DNA from: Chloroflexota bacterium | GTDB lineage: Bacteria > Chloroflexota > Anaerolineae > Anaerolineales > UBA4823 | Direction of reading: 5' to 3' | DNA length: 19,485 nt | NCBI GenBank assembly: GCA_023395675.1 | Contig: JAEWYL010000023.1 | Location: forward strand, 1 to 19,485 | Shown here: positions 7,077 to 13,831 of the stretch, piece by piece | Layout of the letters: every line of letters begins with the position of its first letter | Numbering within the stretch: the stretch's first letter is position 1 | The notes under the pieces: generated by a model | The model's database searches: none | What the model was told of the DNA's origin: nothing | What the model saw: the letters and a program-made list of their open reading frames with translations, nothing else | Translations under genes and position numbers: made by a program

Positions 7077-7122
7077 GTTATTCTATGCTGCAGAGGAGCG
7101 CTCCTCTGCAGCATAGAATAAC
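7077..7122. repeat. Perfect 46-base palindrome just upstream of the antiporter gene
   Basis: The 23 bases at 7077-7099 are the exact reverse complement of 7100-7122, with no spacer. It ends 20 bases before the antiporter ATG, so the mRNA would carry a 21- to 22-base-pair hairpin right before the TAGGA Shine-Dalgarno sequence (7129-7133). No T-run follows on the plus strand. It may be a regulatory hairpin, a cruciform or protein-binding site, or the relic of a small inverted element. Confidence 0.9.
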
Positions 7123-7142
7123 CCCATTTAGGAATATTATTT

Positions 7143-9200
7143 ATGCATGATTTACCCCTGTTAATTAATATTACCCTGGCTCTGGTAGTGGCGTTCATTG
7201 GCGGTATCCTTGCCCGCCGTGTCGGCCTCCCGACCATCGTCGGGTATCTGCTCGCCGGGATTTTTATCGGCCCCTTTACGCCCGGTTTTGAAGGCGACGT
7301 AGAGACCATCCAGCAGCTGGCTGAGCTCGGCGTAATCTTTCTGATGTTTGGGGTTGGCCTGCACTTTTCCTTTAACGACCTCTGGCGCGTGCGGGATATC
7401 GCCGTCCCGGGCGCGCTGATCCAGACCGCCATCGCCACCCTGATCGGGTTCGGCCTGACCCAGCTCTGGGGCTGGTCCATCACCGCCGGGATCATCCTCG
7501 GGCTGGCGGTCTCCGTCGCCAGCACGGTGGTGCTGCTGCGCGGGCTGATGGACAATTCGCTGCTGAACACTTCACACGGGCAGGCGGCTGTAGGCTGGCT
7601 GGTGATGGAGGATATCCTCTCCGTACTCATCCTGGTGCTCATGCCGGCCCTGGTCCAGAATTCCGCCGGGTTCGACTGGCGCTCCCTGGCGCTCACCCTG
7701 GTCAAAGCGGCGGCCTTCGTGGCGATTATGTTCTTCGGCGGGGTGCGGCTGATCCCCTGGCTGCTCGAGCGCATCGCCCACACCCGCTCCCGGGAGCTGT
7801 TCATCCTGGCGATCCTGGCCATCACCCTGGGGACGGCGATGGGCGCCTCCGAGCTCTTCGGCGTCTCGCTGGCCCTGGGCGCTTTTGTGGCCGGCGCGAT
7901 CATCAGCCAGTCTCACCTCAGCCATCAGGTGGGGGCGGACGTATTCGCCTTCCGGGAGGCGTTCTCGGTCCTGTTCTTCGTCTCTGTGGGCATGCTGGTC
8001 AACCCTTCCTTCCTGGTGCAGAACCTGGGCCAGGTGGCCACGCTGACCGGGCTGGTCGTGGTTGGCAAGTTAATCATTGTGATCCTGATGGGCCTGTTGT
8101 TCCCCAGGCCGGCGCGCACCTTTTTGGTGATCGCCGTGGGGTTGAGCCAGATCGGCGAGTTCTCTTTTATCCTCGGGCAGGGAGGCCTGTCGCTGGGCCT
8201 CCTGAATTCGAACCAGTACTCCCTCATCCTGGCCGCCTCCCTGATCTCGATCACCGCCAACCCGTTCATGTACCGGCTGCTGCCCTGGCTGGAGAGGATG
8301 CTGAGACGCGTGCCGGGTTTCTGGCAGAAGCTGCAGTCCAACCGGCCGCTGCCTGAGCTCGACGAACAGAAGCTGGTGGACCACGTGGTGATTATCGGCT
8401 ATGGGCGGGTCGGGAAGCACCTGGTGGAGGTGCTCCTCTCCCTCGACATTCCGATGCTGGTGATCGAGTCGAATGTGGAACGGGTGGAGATGCTGAACGA
8501 GAAGAATATTGCCACCCTGTACGGCGACGCGGCGAACTCGGAGGTGATTACCCACGCGCACCTGGAGCGAGCCCGGGCGCTGATCGTGACCGTTCCTGAA
8601 GAGAGCGCCACGGCGATGATCGTCGCCTCCTCCAAAGCGCTGAATCCGGACCTGCGCCTGATCGTGCGCGCGGCCTCCGAAGAGGGGGTGCACCACCTGG
8701 CCTCTCTGGGGGCGGAGCACGTCGTCCATCCGGAGCTGGAGGGCGGTCTGGAGATGGTGCACCACACCCTGCTGCTGTTGGGCTTTCCGCTGCGCGAGGT
8801 GCACGAGTATTCCGAGTCTGTGCGCCGTGACCGCTATGATATCCAGATCAATTCCAGCGACGAGCACCGCTCCCTGCACGATTTGCTGATTGCGACGGAC
8901 AGCATCGAGATCTCCTGGGTCGTTCTGAACGAGAACAGCCCGCTGACCGGGCTCAGCCTGGCGGAGACCAATATCCGCTCTCAAACCGGGGCCTCGGTGG
9001 TGGCTTTGATCCGGGACAACCACCTGATCGCCAACCCGAAATCCCATACCGTATTCCTGGCCGGAGACCGGGTCGGCCTGATCGGAGAGCGCGAGCAGAT
9101 CGAGGGTGCGAGAAACTGGCTGCTGCAAGAACTTAAACCGGAGGACGCCCAGGACATCGTCGGTCAGAGCCACAGTCCGGGCAGCGCGCCGGCCGCATGA
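7143..9200 (+). CDS. KefB/RosB-type monovalent cation:proton antiporter with TrkA-N and TrkA-C domains (CPA2)
   Basis: 685 residues. Start ATG 7143 with a modest TAGGA site nine bases upstream. The N-terminal 390 residues are about 12-13 membrane helices of the Na+/H+ exchanger (CPA2) fold, with hallmarks GLPTIVGYLLAGIFIGPF, LGVIFLMFGVGLHFS, WLVMEDILSVLIL (the ion-site ED pair), GVSLALGAFVAGAIISQS and GLSQIGEFSFILGQ. A TrkA-N (RCK) domain follows, with its Rossmann GYGRVG at residues 419-424 and the strand-ending acid in LVIES, and then a TrkA-C domain (about 595-665). The family moves K+ or Na+ out against protons, gated by nucleotides or cyclic di-AMP. The architecture resembles YbaL/RosB rather than glutathione-gated KefC. 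Single gene with a strong terminator behind it. Confidence 0.95.
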   Translation: MHDLPLLINITLALVVAFIGGILARRVGLPTIVGYLLAGIFIGPFTPGFEGDVETIQQLAELGVIFLMFGVGLHFSFNDLWRVRDIAVPGALIQTAIATLIGFGLTQLWGWSITAGIILGLAVSVASTVVLLRGLMDNSLLNTSHGQAAVGWLVMEDILSVLILVLMPALVQNSAGFDWRSLALTLVKAAAFVAIMFFGGVRLIPWLLERIAHTRSRELFILAILAITLGTAMGASELFGVSLALGAFVAGAIISQSHLSHQVGADVFAFREAFSVLFFVSVGMLVNPSFLVQNLGQVATLTGLVVVGKLIIVILMGLLFPRPARTFLVIAVGLSQIGEFSFILGQGGLSLGLLNSNQYSLILAASLISITANPFMYRLLPWLERMLRRVPGFWQKLQSNRPLPELDEQKLVDHVVIIGYGRVGKHLVEVLLSLDIPMLVIESNVERVEMLNEKNIATLYGDAANSEVITHAHLERARALIVTVPEESATAMIVASSKALNPDLRLIVRAASEEGVHHLASLGAEHVVHPELEGGLEMVHHTLLLLGFPLREVHEYSESVRRDRYDIQINSSDEHRSLHDLLIATDSIEISWVVLNENSPLTGLSLAETNIRSQTGASVVALIRDNHLIANPKSHTVFLAGDRVGLIGEREQIEGARNWLLQELKPEDAQDIVGQSHSPGSAPAA

Positions 9201-9278
9201 GAATGCGATGGGCAGACTGCCCGCCGCCTGCCGTGCAGGCCTGGGGCTGCCTAAAAGTCCACAGGAAGAAAAATACAA

Positions 9279-9339
9279 TCCTCTCTGTGGGGGCCGAGCT
9301 TAGCTCAGCCCCCACAGAGAGGACTGAATAGTTTTTTTT
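9279..9339 (+). terminator. Strong intrinsic terminator of the antiporter gene
   Basis: Arms 9279-9294 and 9308-9323 pair perfectly over 16 bases and continue, after one mismatch, with GAGC-TTA-GCTC. Eight T residues follow at 9332-9339, although eight bases after the stem. On the minus strand the other flank also has a run of five T, so it could act both ways. A smaller stem GCCTGC-CGT-GCAGGC lies at 9226-9240. Confidence 0.88.
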
Positions 9340-9357
9340 CAGGGTTTTCAAACCCTG
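9340..9357 (+). other. Second small hairpin behind the terminator
   Basis: CAGGGTTT and AAACCCTG form an eight-base perfect stem with a two-base gap, directly after the T-run. It probably backs up termination and shields the operator promoter at 9381 from read-through. Confidence 0.5.
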
Positions 9358-9380
9358 GAGAAGCCCTGCAGCGGACAGGC

Positions 9381-9409
9381 TTGATATTCTACCGTCCAGA
9401 CGGTATAAT
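9381..9409 (+). promoter_or_regulatory. Promoter of the rnk-like gene with an overlapping TetR-type operator
   Basis: TTGATA (9381-9386) and TATAAT (9404-9409) are separated by exactly 17 bases, a near-consensus sigma-70 type promoter. Inside it lies the palindrome TACCGTC-CA-GACGGTA (9390-9405), overlapping spacer and -10 box, as expected for a repressor operator. The same core recurs at 11454-11469 next to a tetR-family gene, so that repressor is the natural candidate. The transcript would start near 9416. Confidence 0.85.
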
Positions 9410-9448
9410 TTAACCGTTCCCAGTGCGTGTCCCAAAAGCGAGGTGATC

Positions 9449-9859
9449 ATGACAGCCAATATTTATATTACGCAGAACGATTACGACAAAATCCGCGACT
9501 TGCTGCGCGAGGCGGAGAGCACCACCTACCGGGGAAGCGCGTATATCCGCAAGTTGAGGGAAGAGCTGGGAAGGGCGAAAATTGTAGCCCCTCAGGAGAT
9601 CGCGCCGGACGTCATCACCATGAACTCCACTGCCACCCTGCTGGATATGGAAACCCAGGAGGAGATGGTGCTGACCCTGGTATTTCCCGACCAGGCCGAC
9701 GTGGAGAAGGGCCGTATCTCTGTGCTCGCGCCCATCGGCGCGGCGATGCTGGGCTACCGGGTAGGCGATACGTTTAACTGGGAGACGCCCGGGGGTGTTC
9801 GCACGCTGCGGGTCGAGCACGTGCTCGAGCAGCCGGAGGCCTCCGGCGATTACTCCTGA
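9449..9859 (+). CDS. rnk: Rnk-like protein: GreA/GreB C-terminal (FKBP-like) domain family
   Basis: 136 residues, the length of Rnk. GAGGTGATC before the ATG matches the 16S rRNA tail well and favours ATG 9449 over an in-frame GTG at 9443. Residues about 8-45 are a short helical region rich in E, R and K; residues about 50-130 are the GreA/GreB C-terminal fold with SVLAPIGAAMLGYRVGD and a short beta strand ending in VEHVLEQ. E. coli Rnk binds RNA polymerase near the secondary channel, competes with Gre factors and affects nucleoside diphosphate kinase levels. It lacks the long GreA coiled coil, so it is unlikely to stimulate transcript cleavage. Transcription starts from an operator-bearing promoter shared with the downstream tetR gene. 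Rnk versus another short Gre-fold protein is not certain. Confidence 0.85.
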   Translation: MTANIYITQNDYDKIRDLLREAESTTYRGSAYIRKLREELGRAKIVAPQEIAPDVITMNSTATLLDMETQEEMVLTLVFPDQADVEKGRISVLAPIGAAMLGYRVGDTFNWETPGGVRTLRVEHVLEQPEASGDYS

Positions 9860-9911
9860 GCGGCGGTCGCCAACCGTTCTTATTCAAAACATATCTCAAG
9901 TTAAATCCAGG

Positions 9912-9958
9912 GCGAGAGGCAAAAATGCGGCGCTTAACGTCGCATTTTTGCCTCTCGC
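9912..9958. terminator. Bidirectional terminator between convergent rnk-like and dpaL genes
   Basis: Arms 9912-9929 and 9941-9958 are perfect 18-base reverse complements, and the loop can add GC/GC pairs. The A-run in one arm and T-run in the other are inside the stem, so it reads similarly both ways. It serves two converging genes (stops at 9859 and 10054). The flanking T-tract is weak. The rest of 9860-10053 holds nothing else I can identify. Confidence 0.75.
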
Positions 9959-10053
9959 TTCTCATTAATACCGGGGGATAGGGTTGAGCTGGTGAGGAGG
10001 CGCAGCCCAATAACCTCATCAAACAAAATTCACCCGTTCAGCGAGAAAATCCC

Positions 10054-11316
10054 TCATTCCGGCTGGCCGCCGCGGTGAAGTTTGTACTTCTCCGGCACCG
10101 GGATGCCCCCCTCCCAGACCACGTGCCGGAATTCGTCCGGCGAGGTGTTTCCCTCGGAATTGATGAGCAGGATCTGCGATTCGGGGCCAAGACCCAGGCT
10201 CTCGCGCAGTTCCCGGGCCGGGGGGTACTCCATGATATAGGTCAGGGCTCCCAGGGTCACCGCGCCGGATTCACCCGAGACGATGAACGGATCCCCTCGC
10301 AGCGGCACGCCGTACACGCGCATCCCCTTGGCGGCCACGTAGTCGGGGCAGACGGCGAAATAATCTGCGCATTCCTGCAGCACCTTCCAGGCCAGCGGGT
10401 TAGGGTCGCCGCAGGCCAGGCCCGCCATAATCGTGTCCAGGTCCCCGCCCACGCTGTGGGGCCTGCCGTCGCCCGCCTGGGCCGAGGCGTACAGGCAGGC
10501 AGCCCGGGTCGGTTCGACCACCATCGAGAGGGGCCGGTCATTCCCGAACAGGTTATCGTAAAACCCGATGGCGGAGGCGGCCAGCGAGCCGACCCCGGCC
10601 TGCACGAAGATATGCGTGGGCCGGCTCAAGCCCTGCCCGGCTAACTGCTCCTGGGCCTCGCTCAGCATGGTGGTATAGCCCTGCATGACCCATTTCGGCA
10701 CATCTTCGTAGCCTTCCCACGAAGTGTCGGAGACCACTTCCCAGCCGTTGGCCTGCGCATCCCGGTACACCTGGCGCACGGCGTCATCGTAGGTGCCGTC
10801 CACGATCACCACCCTGCCGCCGTTCTGTTCGATGGCCTGGATGCGCTCGCGCGAGGTGAGCTTGTGGACGTAGATCACCGATTGAAAGCCGATGCGCGAG
10901 GCAGACCAGGCCACGCCGCGCCCGTGGTTTCCGTCGGTGGCGGCCGCGAAGACCAGCGGCCCGAGCTTTTCACGCAGCTCCCCGCTCATCAGGTCGGTGA
11001 TGGGGAGGTTCCTGTCCTCCAGACCCAGGCGCTGGCGGACCAGCTCATAAATGGCGTACGAGCCGCCCAGCACCTTGAAAGAGTTCAGGTCCAGGCGCTC
11101 CGATTCATCCTTGACCCAGATCCCCCCCACGCCCAGGCGGGCGGCCAGGTTCGGCAGGGCCTTCAGCGGGCTCATGCGGTAGCCGGGGACCTGGCGGTGA
11201 AACTGGCGGATCTTTCTCGGCAGCTCGGGCGGCAGGATTTCCCGGGCCGCCTGGCTCTCACCGGACCTGCGGGAGAGAGAGTTGGCAATCCATTGAATGG
11301 GTGATTCTGCTGGCAT
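10054..11316 (-). CDS. dpaL: 2,3-diaminopropionate ammonia-lyase (PLP-dependent)
   Basis: 420 residues, slightly longer than the E. coli enzyme (about 398). The start at 11316 has GAGGG five bases upstream. The enzyme converts 2,3-diaminopropionate to pyruvate and two ammonia. It belongs to fold-type II PLP enzymes: the Schiff-base lysine is K81 in LNSFKVLGG; D128 in ATDGNHGRGVAWS and D197 in VSDTSWEGYEDVP match the two aspartates known to be catalytic in E. coli; AGVGSLAASAIGFY and GESGAVTLGALTY are further family segments. Residues 1-40 include a small N-terminal lead before RQFHRQVPGYRMSPL. No transporter or YgeW/hydantoinase cluster is adjacent, unlike the enterobacterial setting. The promoter abuts a TetR-type operator, and the leader is highly structured. 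Confidence 0.93.
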   Translation of the reverse strand: MPAESPIQWIANSLSRRSGESQAAREILPPELPRKIRQFHRQVPGYRMSPLKALPNLAARLGVGGIWVKDESERLDLNSFKVLGGSYAIYELVRQRLGLEDRNLPITDLMSGELREKLGPLVFAAATDGNHGRGVAWSASRIGFQSVIYVHKLTSRERIQAIEQNGGRVVIVDGTYDDAVRQVYRDAQANGWEVVSDTSWEGYEDVPKWVMQGYTTMLSEAQEQLAGQGLSRPTHIFVQAGVGSLAASAIGFYDNLFGNDRPLSMVVEPTRAACLYASAQAGDGRPHSVGGDLDTIMAGLACGDPNPLAWKVLQECADYFAVCPDYVAAKGMRVYGVPLRGDPFIVSGESGAVTLGALTYIMEYPPARELRESLGLGPESQILLINSEGNTSPDEFRHVVWEGGIPVPEKYKLHRGGQPE

Positions 11317-11445
11317 TCATTTCCCTCATTTGGTTTATGATTGTCCGGAAATGGCGCTCCGGAATGGTGGAATACCCGCTTCCTACGGAAGTGAGCGAGA
11401 CGGCCGCGCCGCCCCGCTCACGGGAGTATCAGGGATCGGACAATC
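11317..11445 (-). promoter_or_regulatory. Structured dpaL leader, riboswitch-like or attenuator
   Basis: Seen on the minus strand, transcription would start near 11443. A 9-base stem GATTGTCCG (11445-11437) pairs with CGGACAATC (11347-11339), closing a domain. Inside are a 7-base stem (11421-11415 with 11397-11391), a 4- to 5-base hairpin (11391-11387 with 11383-11379) and a 6-base stem TCCGGA/TCCGGA (11363-11358 with 11349-11344). The last stem shares bases 11347-11344 with the closing stem, so the two exclude each other. The Shine-Dalgarno GAGGG (11326-11322) follows 12 bases later. No known riboswitch class was recognised. Confidence 0.5.
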
Positions 11446-11449
11446 TTAT

Positions 11450-11473
11450 TTTATACCGTCTGGACGGTATAAT
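11450..11473. promoter_or_regulatory. TetR-type operator with divergent -10 boxes (dpaL and tetR)
   Basis: TTATACCGTC (11451-11460) and GACGGTATAA (11463-11472) form a perfect 10-base inverted repeat with two bases between. On the plus strand TATAAT (11468-11473) faces tetR; on the minus strand TATAAA (11455-11450) faces dpaL. So one dimeric repressor could block both. The -35 boxes are weak (CTTATT for tetR, TTATAA for dpaL). The 14 core bases equal those at 9390-9405. Confidence 0.82.
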
Positions 11474-11578
11474 TATAACCTACAATTACGACTAAATCGC
11501 TCTGCAAAAAGGGGAGCGCCTGCCGGGTAGTATACCCCAGGATGAAGCTTGAGCACCGGTTCAAAGGGAGATGGATGG

Positions 11579-12205
11579 ATGCCAAAATCGGGTGAAATGA
11601 CGTATCTGGCGATCTTGAATGCCGCCAACCGCATTGTTCAGGAGCGGGGAGTGGAGCGCCTGACGCTGGAGCTGACCGCACAGGAAGCCGGCGTTTCCAA
11701 AGGCGGGCTTTTATATCATTTTCCGAGCAAAGAGGCCCTGATCCGGGGGATGATCCGCTACTATCTGGACCGGTTTACGGAGGACTTCAGCGCCGCCGCC
11801 CGGGACCAGGGCGAGGGGACCGTGGGCCGCTGGACCCGCTCTTACCTGTACACCACTTCCAACGATTTTCAGCGCACGCCCCGCATGAGCTCGGGGCTGC
11901 TGGCGGCGGTAGCGACCAACCCCGCCCTATTGGAGCCCATGCAGGAGACCTTTGCGGAGTGGGTGAAGCTGCTGGAGCAGGATGGGATTGACCCGGCTCT
12001 CGCCGCTATCGTGCGCCTGGCTGTAGATGGCCTGTGGCTGGTCGAGCTGTTTGGCCTGGCTTCGCCCGACGCCGGGCGGCGCGCCCAGGTGCTGCAGGCC
12101 CTGGAGACCCTGATCGGGATGAATCTTCCTCTATCCAATTTGGAGCAGCCAGGCTACGGGGCGGAAGAACCGCCAGTCCCGGGCGGCGCGGCTGCCCGGG
12201 ACTGA
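11579..12205 (+). CDS. TetR/AcrR-family transcriptional repressor
   Basis: 208 residues. ATG 11579 has GGGAG eight bases upstream; an in-frame TTG at 11549 would add ten residues but lacks a good site. Residues about 5-55 form the TetR DNA-binding domain: AILNAANRIVQERGVERLTL, then the helix-turn-helix around TAQEAGVSKGGLLYHFPSKEAL. The remaining all-helical part is a ligand/dimer domain with FQRTPRMSSGLLAAVATNPALL and a C-terminal helix VLQALETLIGMNLPL. Family members are dimeric repressors released by a small ligand. Its promoter overlaps a 10-base-arm palindrome, so self-repression is likely. The leader (about 100 bases) includes small stems GGGTA/TACCC (11525-11537) and CGCTC/GAGCG (11498-11518). 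The ligand is unknown; diaminopropionate or a related metabolite is a guess from the neighbour. Confidence 0.92.
   Translation: MPKSGEMTYLAILNAANRIVQERGVERLTLELTAQEAGVSKGGLLYHFPSKEALIRGMIRYYLDRFTEDFSAAARDQGEGTVGRWTRSYLYTTSNDFQRTPRMSSGLLAAVATNPALLEPMQETFAEWVKLLEQDGIDPALAAIVRLAVDGLWLVELFGLASPDAGRRAQVLQALETLIGMNLPLSNLEQPGYGAEEPPVPGGAAARD
12174..12204 (+). terminator. Terminator-like hairpin overlapping the tetR stop
   Basis: CAGTCCCGGGC (12174-12184) and GCCCGGGACTG (12194-12204) form an 11-base perfect GC-rich stem with a nine-base loop. It covers the last codons of tetR and most of its stop codon. Only a weak T-rich stretch (TCTGTTTG) follows. Confidence 0.5.
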
Positions 12206-12233
12206 CGGTCTGTTTGAAGCGCGGGTGATTCTG

Positions 12234-12248
12234 GCCTGAGTTTCAGGC
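12234..12248 (-). terminator. Small hairpin directly after yeiH
   Basis: GCCTGA and TCAGGC pair over six bases with a three-base loop, starting two bases beyond the yeiH stop on the minus strand. No T-run follows; it may work together with the tetR-end hairpin as a shared convergent terminator. Confidence 0.35.
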
Positions 12249-12249
12249 G

Positions 12250-13278
12250 CTAATAGCGGATCAGGCCGCTGGTCAGCAGGAACAATCCCACGTCCAGCAG
12301 GAAAACGATGAAGATCAGCAGCAATGGTTTCCACATGCGCGTGCTCACCTTCAGGATATCGGCATTGAGCCCTACGCTCACCAGGGCAGAAGTAAAGCAG
12401 ATTTCATAGACTTTACCCAGGCCGGTAGAGAACTCCTTGCTCATGGGGATATACGAGAAAACAAACCCCAGGGCGACAAAGACCAGCAGGTACCAGGGGA
12501 TGAACACCCGCCGCCGCACCAGGTAGGAAATGATCGGGACTGCCAGGATGAGCAAGGCGATGCGGAAGGATTTCACCGCCAGGCCAAACGCAGCAACTTC
12601 TTTGGCCTCATTTGCCAGGGCAGTCTTGACAAAGCCGGTCTGGTGCAGCAGGGCCCCATTTAGCGCGGCGAACTCCATGGGCGGGAGGACAGCCTTGAAG
12701 ATCAGCCCGAGCAGGGCCGCGCAGATGATGACTACAATGGTGTTGTTCACCAGACCGACCGCGGTGTCGTCCGGCTCGCATTCGGTGATGGGGGAGGTGA
12801 TGGCGATTGCCGAAGCCCCGCAAACCGCCGAGCCGAAACCAAGCAGGTAGAGCATGCGGTCCTTCAGCCCGAACCATTTCAGCTTCCCGATAAAGTACAT
12901 GAACACAAAGGTCATGGCGGTGATCAGGGTGACCTGAGCCAGGACCAGTGGGCTGGCAGCCGCAAGGACGTTGATCTGCAGATTCTTACCGTACAGCATG
13001 ATGCCAACGGGGATCAGGACCGACTGGGCCAAGATGATACCGGGCAGGAAGCGGAAGAACACCTCATCTTTGCGGGCCAGGACGATGCGCACCACCATGC
13101 CCAGCACCACGGCCGCCACCAGGGCGTCCAGCCCGCGCACCTGTTGGGATAGGAAGATCGCCGTATAGCCCAGCACAAGCACCAGGACAAAACCCAGCAA
13201 GCTCTGTTTAACGATGGCGCCGACTTCACTCCGGCGAATACCGACTCCGTCTCCGAAAAATATGCTCATTGTGCTCAT
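12250..13278 (-). CDS. yeiH: YeiH/UPF0324-family membrane transporter (putative sulfate/anion exporter)
   Basis: 342 residues, the usual length. ATG 13278 has AGGAGA at about eight bases. Residues 1-25 are a polar lead; the rest is about ten hydrophobic helices. The family signature GFGSAVCGASAIAITSPI (about residues 148-165) is intact, with LVNNTIVVIICAALLG, GAVLHQTG-like segments and a C-terminal SALVSVGLNADILKVS. The family is annotated as a putative sulfate exporter on limited evidence; some members respond to sulfonate or cysteine metabolism. It is preceded 19 bases upstream by a 90-residue gene on the same strand, so they form an operon and perhaps work together. The substrate is unproven. 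Confidence 0.9.
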   Translation of the reverse strand: MSTMSIFFGDGVGIRRSEVGAIVKQSLLGFVLVLVLGYTAIFLSQQVRGLDALVAAVVLGMVVRIVLARKDEVFFRFLPGIILAQSVLIPVGIMLYGKNLQINVLAAASPLVLAQVTLITAMTFVFMYFIGKLKWFGLKDRMLYLLGFGSAVCGASAIAITSPITECEPDDTAVGLVNNTIVVIICAALLGLIFKAVLPPMEFAALNGALLHQTGFVKTALANEAKEVAAFGLAVKSFRIALLILAVPIISYLVRRRVFIPWYLLVFVALGFVFSYIPMSKEFSTGLGKVYEICFTSALVSVGLNADILKVSTRMWKPLLLIFIVFLLDVGLFLLTSGLIRY

Positions 13279-13297
13279 TCTATGCTCTCCTGGATGG

Positions 13298-13570
13298 TTA
13301 TTTCAATTCGGCAGGCAGGTCTAACTGGGACTGGGATAACAGCGGTGCTACCGATTGCCGGATCAGGAACATGGCTACTTCCCCTGCCACTTTTTTATAC
13401 TCCTGGATCAGGCTGGCCAGGTGAGCCTTGCTGGCTCCCGGGGCGACCGTACCGTCATCTTTAACAACCACTCCGGGTACGCGCCGGGCATACCGGACCG
13501 CTTTTTCCGATCCGATAATGGTGATCTGCTTTTTGATGATGGCTGTCATCAAATCATTGTATTGAACCAT
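13298..13570 (-). CDS. Small conserved-looking protein of unknown function, cotranscribed with yeiH
   Basis: 90 residues, not recognised. ATG 13570 has GGAGA seven bases upstream, a normal start. The first half looks alpha/beta: MTAIIKKQITIIGSEKAVRYA followed by RRVPGVVVKDDGTV. The second half is one long helix (SKAHLASLIQEYKKVAGEVA) followed by FLIRQSVAPLL. There are no membrane segment, signal peptide, cysteines or nucleotide-binding loop, so it is probably a cytoplasmic domain, possibly a small regulatory or ligand-binding partner of the transporter. Codon use and coding pattern fit a real gene, and 19-base spacing to yeiH supports an operon. Its promoter region is AT-rich with tandem repeats. 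Confidence 0.75.
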   Translation of the reverse strand: MVQYNDLMTAIIKKQITIIGSEKAVRYARRVPGVVVKDDGTVAPGASKAHLASLIQEYKKVAGEVAMFLIRQSVAPLLSQSQLDLPAELK

Positions 13571-13647
13571 CTTTTTTCTCCATTGAACCTTTTAAGGTGA
13601 GGGGTACGCCGCGCATTGGTTTACCGAAAAGTGTGCGCTGGCATCTA

Positions 13648-13676
13648 TATTATGATAATTTTCAATTATGATACAA
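13648..13676 (-). promoter_or_regulatory. Putative promoter of the yeiH operon with direct repeats
   Basis: Reading on the minus strand, TTGTAT (13676-13671) and CATAAT (13654-13649) are separated by 16 bases. The plus strand shows ATTATGATA twice (13649-13657 and 13665-13673), 16 bases apart, overlapping both boxes. Such repeats could bind a regulator. The -35 box matches the consensus at only three of six positions. Confidence 0.45.
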
Positions 13677-13779
13677 TAAAATGGACATAAAAAGCCGTGA
13701 GCTCACCCGCTCGATTGGGGGTGCTTCACGCTGCCAGCGGCAGGGGCAGGCAGAAAAAGGTCTAATAACTTTATTTAAT

Positions 13780-13825
13780 GATTCTAAGAATCAAGCATTG
13801 ACGGCCTTATCAAACTTGCTACAAT
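13780..13825 (+). promoter_or_regulatory. PKS promoter with an adjacent palindrome
   Basis: TTGACG (13798-13803) and TACAAT (13820-13825) are 16 bases apart, each one mismatch from consensus, giving a start near 13832. Just upstream, GATTCT-A-AGAATC (13780-13792) is a perfect six-base inverted repeat that could be an activator or repressor site. Between this promoter and that of yeiH (13681-13779), I see only an imperfect stem at 13696-13730 and GC-rich sequence. Confidence 0.7.
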
Positions 13826-13831
13826 AACAAA

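Noticed and set aside
6962..7150. A short plus-strand frame upstream of the antiporter.
   Set aside because: GTG-type start without a ribosome binding site, runs through the 46-base palindrome and overlaps the antiporter start; no recognisable protein.
8070..9278. A 402-codon minus-strand open frame opposite the antiporter's RCK domain.
   Set aside because: Low-complexity, H/Q/R/G-rich translation with no good ribosome binding site, opposite an intact conserved gene.
11301..11495. A small frame whose N-terminus reads like a membrane helix (MILLAFISLIWFMIV).
   Set aside because: Starts with GTG without a ribosome binding site, overlaps the dpaL start on the other strand and runs through the operator and -10 box of tetR. 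The dpaL leader structure explains the conservation better.
13645..13680. Fur-box-like AT-rich sequence in the yeiH promoter.
   Set aside because: Only partial resemblance to the 19-base Fur consensus; the direct repeat describes the sequence better.
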